Below are positions 1 through 7,816 of a DNA stretch of 33,855 nucleotides, one piece after another. The notes under the pieces are model-generated. The model saw nothing but the letters and a program-made list of their open reading frames with translations, did not search any database and was not told the origin of the DNA. A program made the translations under genes and the position numbers. Positions within the stretch are counted from its first letter, which is position 1; every line of letters begins with the position of its first letter. Origin of the DNA: Flavobacteriia bacterium (GTDB lineage: Bacteria > Bacteroidota > Bacteroidia > Flavobacteriales_D > Crocinitomicaceae); NCBI GenBank assembly GCA_947455515.1, contig CANGOF010000018.1, forward strand, positions 1 through 33,855, read 5' to 3'.

Positions 1-879
1 AAGAGAATATATTTCATCATTAATCCAATTTCTGGAACAGGTAAGAAGAGAGACTTGCCTAAAATGATACAAGAAAATTTAGATCATTCTATTTTTGATT
101 ACGAAATTAAATATTCGGAATACTGTAAACACGCCAAAGAAATTGCTGCGCAGGCTGCTCAAGATGGAGTAGATGTTGTGTGTGCAGTTGGTGGAGATGG
201 TTCGGTACACGAAGTCGGTACCGCTTTGATAGGAACAAAAACTTCCTTAGCAATCTTACCAGTTGGATCAGGAAATGGTTTAGCTCGACACTTACAAATT
301 CCTTTAAATATTAAAAAAGCAATCCAATGCATCAATGAGCAAAATCGCATGGTCATGGACACTGGATTGGTAAACGATAAACCTTTTTTAGGTGTTGGAG
401 GATATGGATTTGATGCCTTAATAGCAGACAAATTCAACAAGTCCAAAAAACGTGGAATGTGGAATTATGTGAAATTAATCACGAAAGAATTTTACTCTTT
501 TAAACCTATTACAATTACCATCGAATTACCACATTTTAAAAGAGAATTACCTGTGGTACTTTGTACCCTTGCCAACGCTTCTGAATTTGGAAATGGATTT
601 TGTATTTCACCAACTTCTAACGTTACCGATGGTAAAATGGAATTGTGCTTATTAAAACCGTTCTCCTTTTGGAAAGCTCCTTCTATTGCTTACCATTTCT
701 TCAAAAAAACGAGCTACAAATCTAAATTTACCGAAACGATTTCGTTGGAAAAAGCACGTATCACCTTGAACCAAAAAATGGCGCATTACGATGGTGAACC
801 TTTTGAAGTAAGAAAAGAATTAAATATTCAAGTTATACCAAAAAGTCTTAATATCTTCGCAGGAAAAACTCTTGCGTAA
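1..879 (+). CDS. Diacylglycerol kinase / LCB5-YegS family lipid kinase, 5' truncated by the window edge
   Basis: The reading frame is open from base 1, so the true start lies just upstream. The first visible residues, KRIYFIINPISGTGKK, are the N-terminal NPxSG motif of diacylglycerol/sphingosine kinase-like enzymes. The nucleotide-binding GGDGS motif follows (about bases 196-210, GGDGSVHEV), then the VGSGNGLARHL loop typical of the catalytic domain. The C-terminal half is the beta-rich YegS-like domain ending in a (Y)DGEPF motif near bases 790-804. The family uses ATP to phosphorylate a lipid hydroxyl (diacylglycerol or a sphingoid base) at the inner membrane. The substrate cannot be read from sequence. 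Bacteroidota make sphingolipids, so a long-chain-base role is possible. Its stop overlaps the next start by one base (TAATG), implying co-translation with the DinB-like gene. Confidence 0.88.
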   Translation, partial: KRIYFIINPISGTGKKRDLPKMIQENLDHSIFDYEIKYSEYCKHAKEIAAQAAQDGVDVVCAVGGDGSVHEVGTALIGTKTSLAILPVGSGNGLARHLQIPLNIKKAIQCINEQNRMVMDTGLVNDKPFLGVGGYGFDALIADKFNKSKKRGMWNYVKLITKEFYSFKPITITIELPHFKRELPVVLCTLANASEFGNGFCISPTSNVTDGKMELCLLKPFSFWKAPSIAYHFFKKTSYKSKFTETISLEKARITLNQKMAHYDGEPFEVRKELNIQVIPKSLNIFAGKTLA

Positions 880-1328
880 TGTTTGTAGATACTGAACTAG
901 AGGTAGTATTACCCATCTTTGATAAATTAACAGAAGCAACACCTGCTCTTTGGGGAACGATGTCTGCCCAACGTATGGTAGAACATTTAGTGGATGTTAT
1001 TCGAATTGCTACAGGAGAAAATCCACAAGCATTATTAATCGATGAAGAAAAATTGCCTTCGATGTTGCGTTTTTTAGAATCCGACAAACCGATGGCACGT
1101 GAAATTCAAGTTCCTTTTGCAACGGCTGAAATGCCTTTACGTCACGAAGAAATTGAATTAGCAATCGATGAATACATTGATGCTTATTTAGCATTTGAAG
1201 AGTTGTATGAAACCAACCCTGAATTAACAAATGTGCACCCATACTACGGACCATTGAATTTCAATCAGTGGAAACGATTGCACGCAAAACACCTTACCCA
1301 TCATTTCAATCAATTTGGATTGATCTAA
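879..1328 (+). CDS. DinB/DUF1569-like four-helix protein
   Basis: This is a 149-aa soluble protein with no signal peptide. The segment WGTMSAQRMVEHLVDVI near residues 24-40 and the C-terminal HAKHLTHHFNQFGLI have the spacing of His residues seen in DinB/YfiT-type putative metal-binding four-helix bundles. Its sequence style matches DUF1569 proteins of Bacteroidota. Homologous domains occur attached to or near phenylacetate/oxepin-CoA pathway proteins in this phylum (from memory), but no such pathway genes are visible here. The start ATG overlaps the stop of the upstream lipid kinase gene, and the next gene follows after 10 nt, so it is in an operon. The activity is unknown; thiol transferase or hydrolase-like functions are known for some DinB members. 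Confidence 0.72.
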   Translation: MFVDTELEVVLPIFDKLTEATPALWGTMSAQRMVEHLVDVIRIATGENPQALLIDEEKLPSMLRFLESDKPMAREIQVPFATAEMPLRHEEIELAIDEYIDAYLAFEELYETNPELTNVHPYYGPLNFNQWKRLHAKHLTHHFNQFGLI

Positions 1329-1338
1329 TTTCTCGCCT

Positions 1339-1584
1339 ATGAAGAAATGGATTTTTTTAAGCTTGTTGGTCATATTTTTTGTAAACCAAGAAGTGGTTGC
1401 ACAAGGATGTGCACAATGTAAAGTGGTAGCGGAACAAGCAGCAACAGATGCCGATGAATCTTCCTTTGGTTCAAATATAAATTTTGGTATTTTGTATTTA
1501 ATGCTTATTCCTTATGCTTTGTTAATCTTCCTTTTTCGTAAAAAGATTGTTGGCATTTTACGTATGGTTTTTTTAAAGAAATAG
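1339..1584 (+). CDS. Small membrane protein with CxxC motif, unknown function
   Basis: This 81-aa protein has an N-terminal hydrophobic signal segment (residues 2-20, ending VVAQG). A CAQC motif follows at residues 24-27, then a short polar stretch and a second hydrophobic helix (about residues 48-67, NFGILYLMLIPYALLIF), ending in a basic tail (RKKIVGILRMVFLKK). The predicted topology places the CxxC outside the cytoplasm, next to the membrane, with a basic cytoplasmic C-terminus. Similar short proteins with a GCA-x-C and GILYLM pattern recur in Bacteroidota, but I know of no assigned function. The CxxC could bind metal or be redox active. It is 10 nt downstream of the DinB-like gene and 7 nt upstream of the methyltransferase gene, so co-transcription is likely. 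Confidence 0.75.
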   Translation: MKKWIFLSLLVIFFVNQEVVAQGCAQCKVVAEQAATDADESSFGSNINFGILYLMLIPYALLIFLFRKKIVGILRMVFLKK

Positions 1585-1591
1585 GTGCTTC

Positions 1592-2452
1592 ATGCTTGGA
1601 AAATTAAAGAACCTCTATAAATTCCTTTCTCCGAAATGGCAAAAATTGTACATGGAGTATCCTGTTGATTTTAAACCACGCCACGGACATGGAAAAGCCC
1701 CACACGGGCAGTTATACTCCATCATAAATGAAAATAGAGCAGTTTATCGTGCGCTTTTAAACGAAGCGTTGAAGTATACTTCCGTTTTTCAAGGAATCAA
1801 AAAACAAATTGACGAAAAAGACCCAATACAACCAGGGTATAATAACCAGTTTTTACCAGGATTAGATATTATAGGAATTTATACTTTACTAGCAAAATAC
1901 AATCCGGAACGATACGTAGAAGTGGGTTCTGGTAATTCGACGAAAGTTGCGCGTAAAGCAATCAACGAGCAAGGCTTACAAACAAAAATTATTTCCATCG
2001 ATCCACACCCACGTGCTGAAATAGATGCGATTTCGGATGAGGTGATTCGTAAACCTTTTGAGAATATCGATATTGACTTCTTACTTTCCTTGAAGGAAAA
2101 TGATATTTTATTTATTGATAATTCGCACCGCGTACTTCCCAATTCGGATGCTACGGTTTTCTTTTTGGAAATATTACCGCGTTTGCATCCAGGAGTAATT
2201 GTGCACATCCACGATATCTATTTGCCGTACGATTATCCACAATTTATGTGCGATCGTTTTTATTCGGAACAATATACCCTAGCTGCATTTGTATTGGCAA
2301 ATCCGACGCGCTATTCTACCTTATTACCAAATTATTTTATCAGTGAGGATAAGGAATTGAGTGAGATTTTAGTGCCAATTTGGAATCATCCTAATCTCCA
2401 AGATGTGGAGAGACACGGAGGGTCGTATTGGATACAACTAAAAAACGGATAA
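1592..2452 (+). CDS. Class I SAM-dependent methyltransferase (Methyltransf_24-like)
   Basis: A 286-aa soluble protein. Motif I of the SAM-binding Rossmann fold is YVEVGSGNST (residues 108-117). An acidic strand end follows (IISIDPHP, around residue 135), and DILFIDNSH near residue 165 resembles the motif of cephalosporin-hydroxylase/Methyltransf_24-type enzymes. HIHDIYLPYDYP further on supplies conserved His/Asp residues often found in this subgroup. The substrate is not evident. Such genes are often linked to sugar or cell-surface modification, but nothing here fixes the role. It is the last gene of the rightward operon beginning before the window, with a hairpin just after its stop. Confidence 0.82.
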   Translation: MLGKLKNLYKFLSPKWQKLYMEYPVDFKPRHGHGKAPHGQLYSIINENRAVYRALLNEALKYTSVFQGIKKQIDEKDPIQPGYNNQFLPGLDIIGIYTLLAKYNPERYVEVGSGNSTKVARKAINEQGLQTKIISIDPHPRAEIDAISDEVIRKPFENIDIDFLLSLKENDILFIDNSHRVLPNSDATVFFLEILPRLHPGVIVHIHDIYLPYDYPQFMCDRFYSEQYTLAAFVLANPTRYSTLLPNYFISEDKELSEILVPIWNHPNLQDVERHGGSYWIQLKNG

Positions 2453-2474
2453 TTAGCGAACCAATTACCCGTTT
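2444..2474 (+). terminator. Hairpin at the end of the methyltransferase gene, possible terminator
   Basis: The arms AACGGATAATT (2444-2454) and AATTACCCGTT (2463-2473) pair over 11 positions with one A/C mismatch around an 8-nt loop. The stop codon TAA (2450-2452) lies in the first arm. The T-rich tail is weak (TATATTCTT), so termination efficiency is uncertain. Confidence 0.4.
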
Positions 2475-2606
2475 ATATTCTTAAGTGATTTTAATAAATT
2501 AGATTTTTTGAGGCAAACAAAAAATTTAACCCGCAGTTTACTTTGGTAAATGAGGATTTGAATTTTGCAGTTGAACGATGAAAAAGCAATTTATTAAATT
2601 CACTTA

Positions 2607-3263
2607 TTACAACACCATTTCTGGAACATTATCAGGAACAACCAATTCCCCTTCCGTCTTAGAAATAATCTCTTCCACACTTACCCCTGGTGCACGTTCA
2701 ATCAAGTGGAACTTACCATCTTTGATCTCCATTACTGCTAATTCAGTAACGACTTTCTTCACGCAACCTACCCCGGTTAAAGGAAGTGTACATTGTTTCA
2801 AGATTTTAGATTCGCCCGCTTTGTTTGAATGCATCATGGCAACAATGATGTTATCAGCAGAAGCTACTAAATCCATTGCTCCACCCATACCTTTTACCAT
2901 TTTCCCTGGAATTTTCCAGTTCGCGATATCTCCGTTTTGAGACACTTCCATAGCGCCAAGCACTGTAAGTTGTACGTGCTGACCTCTAATCATCGCAAAG
3001 GACATCGCAGAGTCAAAAAACACCGCTCCTTTCGTTGCAGTAATTGTTTGTTTACCTGCATTGATTAAGTCTGCGTCTTCTTCTCCTTCGAAAGGGAAAG
3101 GACCCATCCCTAAAATTCCATTTTCAGATTGAAATTCTACTTCAATTCCTTGAGGGATATAGTTTGCAACTAAGGTTGGGATACCAATTCCTAAGTTTAC
3201 ATACCAACCGTCTTTTAATTCTTGTGCAATTCGTTTTGCAATACCTACTTTATCTAAAGCCAT
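2607..3263 (-). CDS. scoB: Succinyl-CoA:3-ketoacid CoA-transferase subunit B
   Basis: A 218-aa protein, the normal length for the beta subunit of two-subunit 3-oxoacid CoA-transferases. The catalytic-Glu motif is present as SENGILGMGP, with Glu47 expected to form the acyl-CoA/thioester intermediate. Other family marks are GWYVNLGIGIPT at the N-terminus and GGAMDL in the middle. With ScoA it moves CoA between succinyl-CoA and acetoacetate or another 3-oxoacid. The start ATG is at 3261-3263. It is separated from scoA by the 427-bp four-helix cassette rather than following directly as usual. Glutaryl-CoA dehydrogenase at 8625 is another acyl-CoA gene nearby but on the other strand. Confidence 0.93.
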   Translation of the reverse strand: MALDKVGIAKRIAQELKDGWYVNLGIGIPTLVANYIPQGIEVEFQSENGILGMGPFPFEGEEDADLINAGKQTITATKGAVFFDSAMSFAMIRGQHVQLTVLGAMEVSQNGDIANWKIPGKMVKGMGGAMDLVASADNIIVAMMHSNKAGESKILKQCTLPLTGVGCVKKVVTELAVMEIKDGKFHLIERAPGVSVEEIISKTEGELVVPDNVPEMVL

Positions 3264-3271
3264 TTTTTTCT

Positions 3272-3307
3272 AATTTGAAGATTTGAAAATTAGTTAATTT
3301 GAAGATG
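3272..3307 (+). repeat. 36-nt terminal inverted repeat, scoB side
   Basis: Reads AATTTGAAGATTTGAAAA at the outer end and TTAATTTGAAGATG at the inner end. It pairs as an inverted repeat with 3663-3698 (28/36) and matches the solo copy at 22685-22720 at 32/36. It contains the TAA stop (complement of 3294-3296) of the four-helix gene. Confidence 0.7.
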
Positions 3308-3665
3308 GAAGCGTTTTCGAAATTTTGGATGAGGAAATTATTTTATTGATAATTCGAGAAATACTATCTAATTCGTCAATTAAGGATTGATCAAATGGAT
3401 AGGTTTTAATTTCTTTACAAATTTCTAACCAATAATACGTTTCATCGACTTCTTTCGCTGCAATCTTAAATTTGTGAATGAAATCATTCTTTGATTCTGC
3501 ATTTTGAGCTTCGCGAATATTAGCTCCAATTGATGTACCTGATTTGATTAATTGACGAGCGATTGTATACTTTTTTTGTTCTTCTAATGTTTCACAAAAA
3601 ACGACAATATTAAGCGCGAACTTAAAACTTAAATTAACAATAATTTTATCTCGATCGTTCCTCAT
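3294..3665 (-). CDS. Four-helix-bundle protein (S23 / bAvd-like, TIGR02436 type)
   Basis: A 123-aa protein counted from the ATG at 3663-3665; an upstream in-frame TTG at 3671 is possible but lies in the repeat. It has the family pattern: LSFKFALNIV at the N-terminus, RQLIKSGTSIGANIREAQ (residues about 41-58), KNDFIHKFKIAAKEVDETYYWLE and a C-terminal SRIINKIISSSK. Family members form pentameric helical bundles related to the diversity-generating-retroelement accessory protein Avd. They were first described as ORFs in intervening sequences of 23S rRNA genes; no rRNA or reverse transcriptase is near this copy. The molecular role is unknown. It sits between scoA and scoB with its start and stop codons inside flanking inverted repeats, which suggests an inserted cassette carried in this operon. 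Confidence 0.88.
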   Translation of the reverse strand: MRNDRDKIIVNLSFKFALNIVVFCETLEEQKKYTIARQLIKSGTSIGANIREAQNAESKNDFIHKFKIAAKEVDETYYWLEICKEIKTYPFDQSLIDELDSISRIINKIISSSKISKTLPSSN

Positions 3666-3698
3666 TTTCAAATTTTCAAATCAGCACATCTTCAAATT
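3663..3698 (-). repeat. 36-nt terminal inverted repeat, scoA side
   Basis: On the minus strand it begins AATTTGAAGATGTGCTG and ends ATTTGAAAATTTGAAAATG. That final ATG is the likely start codon of the four-helix gene. Its first base is the last base of the scoA stop codon. It matches the opposite end of the cassette in inverted orientation at 28/36 positions. Confidence 0.7.
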
Positions 3699-4393
3699 TA
3701 TTTTGATCTAACCGTTCTCTGTTCAATGCGTTTCTCAAATTTCTCTCCCTGGAAAATGCGTTGTACGAAAATTCCTGGTGTGTGAATTTGATTAGGATCT
3801 AATTCTCCAGCTGGAACCAATTCCTCTACTTCAGCAATCGTAATTTTACCTGCCATTGCCATCATTGGATTGAAGTTGCGAGCTGTTGCTTTATATACTA
3901 AGTTTCCTTCCGTATCGCCTTTCCAAGCTTTTACAATAGCAAAGTCAGCCTCTAATGCGGATTCTAAGATGTGTGGTTTACCATTGAAAACACGTACTTC
4001 TTTTCCTTCTGCAACTTCTGTTCCGTAACCTGCTGGTGTAAAGAATGCTGGAATACCTGCACCTCCCGCACGACATCTTTCCGCTAAAGAACCTTGAGGA
4101 ATTAAATCTACTTCTAATTCTCCAGATAACATTTGACGTTCAAATTCGTCGTTTTCACCAACGTAGGAACTGATCATTTTCTTCACTTGTTTTTGTTGTA
4201 ATAACAATCCAAGTCCGAAGTCATCTACACCCGCATTGTTTGAAATGCATGTAAGATTTTTAACGCCTAATTTTACTAATTCTGCGATTGAATTTTCAGG
4301 AATACCACATAAACCAAATCCACCAACCATCAAGGTCATGTTGTCTTCGATTCCTTTTAGGGCTTCTGAAACGTTACTTACTACTTTATTCAT
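3698..4393 (-). CDS. scoA: Succinyl-CoA:3-ketoacid CoA-transferase subunit A
   Basis: A 231-aa protein, the normal alpha-subunit length. The CoA-transferase signature [11 protein letters not shown] lies at residues 24-34. Further family marks are [34 protein letters not shown] and the C-terminal [15 protein letters not shown]. It combines with ScoB to activate acetoacetate or similar 3-oxoacids using succinyl-CoA. The start ATG is at 4391-4393. It follows the PBP1A stop by only 22 nt, so the two are probably on one transcript despite unrelated functions. Normally scoB would follow at once, but here the four-helix cassette intervenes, starting at the scoA stop codon. Confidence 0.93.
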   Translation of the reverse strand: MNKVVSNVSEALKGIEDNMTLMVGGFGLCGIPENSIAELVKLGVKNLTCISNNAGVDDFGLGLLLQQKQVKKMISSYVGENDEFERQMLSGELEVDLIPQGSLAERCRAGGAGIPAFFTPAGYGTEVAEGKEVRVFNGKPHILESALEADFAIVKAWKGDTEGNLVYKATARNFNPMMAMAGKITIAEVEELVPAGELDPNQIHTPGIFVQRIFQGEKFEKRIEQRTVRSK

Positions 4394-4415
4394 CTTTTTT
4401 AACTATATGATTTAA

Positions 4416-6980
4416 CTAATTAAGTCCTCCTTCTATTTCTTCATCTACAGGTACTACCTCACCGTCTTCACCGGTCTCTTCGCCACTCGTCTCTTCTTCT
4501 TCTCGTGTTACCATGCTATAATTCTCATTGCAATCTACTTTCGAATCATCGAAATCTTCTGGTTTTTCAAAGTCTTCCTTCGATATTTTTAACTTCGGAT
4601 CTTTGTAAACACGATTCATAAAATACCCATAAATTGGGAGTGCAGTTCGTGCACCTTGCCCTTGGTTGGTAGATCTAAATCGAACTCCTCTATCTTCTGC
4701 ACCTACCCAAACACCTGTTGCTAAGTCTGGCGTTAAACCTATAAACCATCCATCCGAGTTACTTTGTGTTGTACCAGTTTTACCAGCGGTTGGGTATGGA
4801 ATATTTGCCCAAGCTTGTCCACTACGGATACTAGATGCAGTACCCGAACGACAAACCTCTTTCATCATGTCGATCATCGAATATGCATAGGTTTCATTGA
4901 ATACTTCACGAGTTACAAATTTGTTTGTATAAATCTCATTTCCATATCGGTCTTCAATACGAAGTATGGTCGTTGGTCTGTTGAATAATCCATGATTCAC
5001 AAACATTGCTTGTGCAGCAACCATTTGGTATAAGGACATGTCCACAGAACCTAAAGCCATCGAAGGAGTCAAATCACGTTTAGCCAATTTGATATCCATT
5101 AATTCCAATACATTACCAATTAATTTTGGCCCATTATTTCCCATACGATTGATGGTCCATGCTGCAATGTTGTTTAATGAATTCGCCAATCCTTTTTTGA
5201 TGGATACGGTTCCACCTTCACCACCACTACCTCCAGGACACCAAGTTTTGAAATACGTTCCATCATCGTGGTAAAGTTTGATGCAATGTCTAACGTTTTC
5301 CACTTTTGTACATGGTTTGATAACCCCCATAGACATTGCAGTAGCGTATACAAATGGTTTAATTGTCGAACCAACTTGTCGTGTACCTTGACGAACGTGG
5401 TCGTATGCGAAATGGTCAATGTCTGTACCTCCAACCCAAGCTTTCACAAATCCCGTCTCAGGTTCAATCGAAATTAAACCTGCTTGTAACATCGATTTAT
5501 AATATTTGATGGAATCTAATGGAGACATAATACGTTCTTCCGTTCCATCCCAAGTAAACACTTTGATCGGAATTTTTTCTTTGAACTTCTCTAGAATTTG
5601 TTCTTCTGTGAATCCAGCATTTGCCATGTTGTAATAACGATCGGAACGTTTAATAGCGGTCGTAATGTTATTTTTACATTCTTCATCGGTTAAATCATTG
5701 GAGAAAGGATAATTTCTTAATCCACGATTGTTTTGTTCAAATTGTGGTTGTAAGGTTTGACTCAAATGTCTTTTTACAGCATCCTCAGCATATACTTGCA
5801 TACGATAATCTACGGTAGTGTAAATTCGCAAGCCATCTTCATAAATGTTATACGGACGACTTTTATCCTCTGGATCATCCAAGTTACGCTTGTAAATTAC
5901 GTAATCTCCGTATTCGTCTTTTTCCGCTAATAAATCTACGACTTCTTTACGAACTGCCTCACGGAAGTAAGTTGCTTTCCCTTTTTTGAAATTTAATTGT
6001 TGGAAATTAGATCGGATCGAGGTTGTTTTCAATTTGTCGTATTCCTCCTGTGTTAATTTAACACGTAAACCATCGTTTCCTTTATTGCTGTTTTTTAACC
6101 ATTGAAATAACACTTGGTTTCTTCTTTCCCAAGCGCGGATACTATCCTTTTCTCTTGCAGCAGCAACTTCTTGTTCTGGCACAGCGTTAGGGGAGATACC
6201 TTTGTTATTTGCAATGATTCCTCTGTAATTTTTTTGTGTAAAAGTATACGGGTTAAACAGTGTTGGATTTTTACACATACCAACCAACATAGCAGCTTCT
6301 TGTCGCGTTACTGTTTGTGGAGTTTTGTTGTAATAAATTTTACATGCATTTGCAATCCCAACCGCGTTGTATAAGAAATCGAATTGATTCAAATACATCG
6401 TAATAATTTCTTCTTTTGTGAATGTTTCCTCAATACGAGTTGAAATGATGTTTTCACGTACTTTTTCAACCAAACGATTCACCTTACGTCCAATACTACC
6501 AAACCAAGGTTTAGACTCTTCTTCACCATTTGCACGATCTTCTCGTTGTTTTAGTGTAAATAATTGTTTGGCTAATTGTTGTGTTATCGTCGAAGCTCCA
6601 CCTGCACTACCCGCATTTGCAACGGCACGTGCAAGGGCTTTGAAGTCGATTCCAGAGTGATCGAAAAAACGCTCATCTTCCGTCGAAATCAATGCATCTG
6701 TAATAAATGGAGATATAGAATCGTAATGGGCAACCACACGATTTACTTTCCAATAACGTCCCAATTCCGTTTGACCATCATTTGCATAAACAATGGAGGC
6801 AGATAATTGTGGATCTTTTAAATCTTCAATCGAAGGTAAATCACTAAAAGATTGAAAAATCAATAAAGTGATGATTAAAGTGATAGGTAATGTTCCTAAT
6901 AACCAAAATCCGCGCGTAAATTTTTTATTACGGTTAGGAGAAGAAATCACGGTATTTTTTGCAGGTACTTTTTTAGCCAT
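4416..6980 (-). CDS. Penicillin-binding protein 1A, bifunctional transglycosylase/transpeptidase
   Basis: An 854-aa class A PBP. A cytoplasmic basic N-terminus is followed by one membrane anchor (about residues 24-44). The GT51 glycosyltransferase domain carries the catalytic Glu in EDERFFDHSG (Glu101) and the GGASTITQQLAKQLF motif (from 128). The transpeptidase domain has STIK with nucleophile Ser538, SLN at 601-603 and KTGTTQS at 734-740. All three active-site motifs are intact. The C-terminus is an acidic tail rich in Glu and Gly. It polymerises lipid II and cross-links peptidoglycan in the periplasm. UppP, which recycles the lipid carrier, is encoded elsewhere in the window. A hairpin terminator separates it from hemD upstream, so it needs its own promoter or read-through; scoA follows by 22 nt. 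Confidence 0.95.
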   Translation of the reverse strand: MAKKVPAKNTVISSPNRNKKFTRGFWLLGTLPITLIITLLIFQSFSDLPSIEDLKDPQLSASIVYANDGQTELGRYWKVNRVVAHYDSISPFITDALISTEDERFFDHSGIDFKALARAVANAGSAGGASTITQQLAKQLFTLKQREDRANGEEESKPWFGSIGRKVNRLVEKVRENIISTRIEETFTKEEIITMYLNQFDFLYNAVGIANACKIYYNKTPQTVTRQEAAMLVGMCKNPTLFNPYTFTQKNYRGIIANNKGISPNAVPEQEVAAAREKDSIRAWERRNQVLFQWLKNSNKGNDGLRVKLTQEEYDKLKTTSIRSNFQQLNFKKGKATYFREAVRKEVVDLLAEKDEYGDYVIYKRNLDDPEDKSRPYNIYEDGLRIYTTVDYRMQVYAEDAVKRHLSQTLQPQFEQNNRGLRNYPFSNDLTDEECKNNITTAIKRSDRYYNMANAGFTEEQILEKFKEKIPIKVFTWDGTEERIMSPLDSIKYYKSMLQAGLISIEPETGFVKAWVGGTDIDHFAYDHVRQGTRQVGSTIKPFVYATAMSMGVIKPCTKVENVRHCIKLYHDDGTYFKTWCPGGSGGEGGTVSIKKGLANSLNNIAAWTINRMGNNGPKLIGNVLELMDIKLAKRDLTPSMALGSVDMSLYQMVAAQAMFVNHGLFNRPTTILRIEDRYGNEIYTNKFVTREVFNETYAYSMIDMMKEVCRSGTASSIRSGQAWANIPYPTAGKTGTTQSNSDGWFIGLTPDLATGVWVGAEDRGVRFRSTNQGQGARTALPIYGYFMNRVYKDPKLKISKEDFEKPEDFDDSKVDCNENYSMVTREEEETSGEETGEDGEVVPVDEEIEGGLN

Positions 6981-6998
6981 TTTTAGTACATTTTATCC

Positions 6999-7028
6999 AA
7001 AAAAAAGTGCTTCAATGAGCACTTTTTA
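6999..7028 (-). terminator. Intrinsic terminator downstream of hemD
   Basis: Perfect 10-bp arms AAAAAGTGCT (7002-7011) and AGCACTTTTT (7018-7027) with a 6-nt loop. On the minus strand the stem is followed by a run of T (eight in a row including the stem end), as expected for termination after hemD. The top strand also has a T run, so it could act in both directions. Confidence 0.8.
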
Positions 7029-7037
7029 ATTCGTTAG

Positions 7038-7787
7038 TTATTTTTTCTTCAAGGAATCTTTCACAAAATTTTCGATTGCTGCTGTCATACTTGGTGCATT
7101 TGGTTGCGGAGCATGAACATCTAATCGCAAATTATTTTTGAGAACTGCATTGGCTGTTGTCGGACCAAAAGCAGCAATCAATGTATTATTTTGTTTGAAA
7201 TCAGGGAAGTTTTTGAATAAAGATTCGATACCACCTGGACTAAAGAACACCAACATATCGTAATAAACATCTTCTAAATCACTAAGATCCGATGCTACCG
7301 TACGATACAACATCGCTTTTGTAAAATTGATATTGTGCGTTTCTAAGGTTTCTGGTATTTTGTCGCGCAGGATATCTGTACAAGGAAGTAAATATTTTTC
7401 TCCTTTGTGTTTTTTCATACTATCCATCAATTCTTCAATTGTTTGTTTTCCAAAGAAAATTTTACGTTTTCTGTAAGTAACATATTTTTGAAGATACAAT
7501 GCAACAGCTTCCGAGATACAGAAATATTTCAGTGTATCTGGAACAGTATAACGTGTTTCTTGAGCAATTCTAAAGAAGTGATCAATTGCATTTTTTGAGG
7601 TCATTATGACCGCAGTATATTCGTTGAAATCAATTCGTTGGGTGCGAAATTCTTGTGCACTAACCCCTTCCACTTTAATGAATGGACGAAAATCTATCTT
7701 TAGCTTGTATTTATCAGCTAAATCAAAATAAGGAGATTTGTCTCCTTCAGGTTTAGGTTGAGAAACCAAAATTGTTTTGATGCTCAA
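7038..7787 (-). CDS. hemD: Uroporphyrinogen-III synthase
   Basis: A 249-aa soluble protein with the HemD layout: an N-terminal lobe (TILVSQPKPEGDKSPYFDLADK), the conserved IMTSKNAIDHFF segment near residues 61-72, a middle lobe with YLLPCTDILRDKIPETL, and FFSPGGIESLF and FGPTTANAVLKN motifs in the second lobe. HemD cyclises hydroxymethylbilane to uroporphyrinogen III in heme synthesis. Sequence conservation in this family is low, but the motif order and adjacency to DUF4271 (a usual Bacteroidota pairing) agree. The start appears to be TTG (complement of 7785-7787): an in-frame TAG lies a short way upstream, and no in-frame ATG occurs before internal coding residues. A terminator follows. Confidence 0.9.
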   Translation of the reverse strand: MSIKTILVSQPKPEGDKSPYFDLADKYKLKIDFRPFIKVEGVSAQEFRTQRIDFNEYTAVIMTSKNAIDHFFRIAQETRYTVPDTLKYFCISEAVALYLQKYVTYRKRKIFFGKQTIEELMDSMKKHKGEKYLLPCTDILRDKIPETLETHNINFTKAMLYRTVASDLSDLEDVYYDMLVFFSPGGIESLFKNFPDFKQNNTLIAAFGPTTANAVLKNNLRLDVHAPQPNAPSMTAAIENFVKDSLKKK

Positions 7788-7816
7788 AATGCTAATTATT
7801 AAGTTAATCTATTTTG

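Larger units (their letters stand above)
3272..3698 (-). mobile_element. Putative 427-bp cassette: four-helix-bundle gene bounded by 36-nt inverted repeats
   Basis: The interval runs from the last base of the scoA stop to 8 nt before the scoB start. Its two ends are 36-nt imperfect inverted repeats (3272-3307 and 3663-3698) matching at 28 of 36 positions when one is reverse-complemented. Both begin AATTTGAAGAT at the outside and end ATTTGAA(A/G)ATG at the inside. The single gene in between uses the inner ATG of one repeat as its start codon and ends within the other repeat. Removing the interval would leave a tight scoA-scoB junction. No transposase and no clear target-site duplication were seen. 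Mobility is inferred, and a third repeat copy elsewhere in the window supports it. Confidence 0.55.

Noticed and set aside
2578-2940. 120-aa open frame on the plus strand opposite scoB
   Set aside because: It is antisense to a clearly recognised CoA-transferase subunit, its translation has no family features, and other genes in the window show similar antisense shadows.
3294-3665. Four-helix gene as part of a 23S rRNA intervening sequence
   Set aside because: No rRNA sequence is present on either side; the flanks are scoA and scoB.
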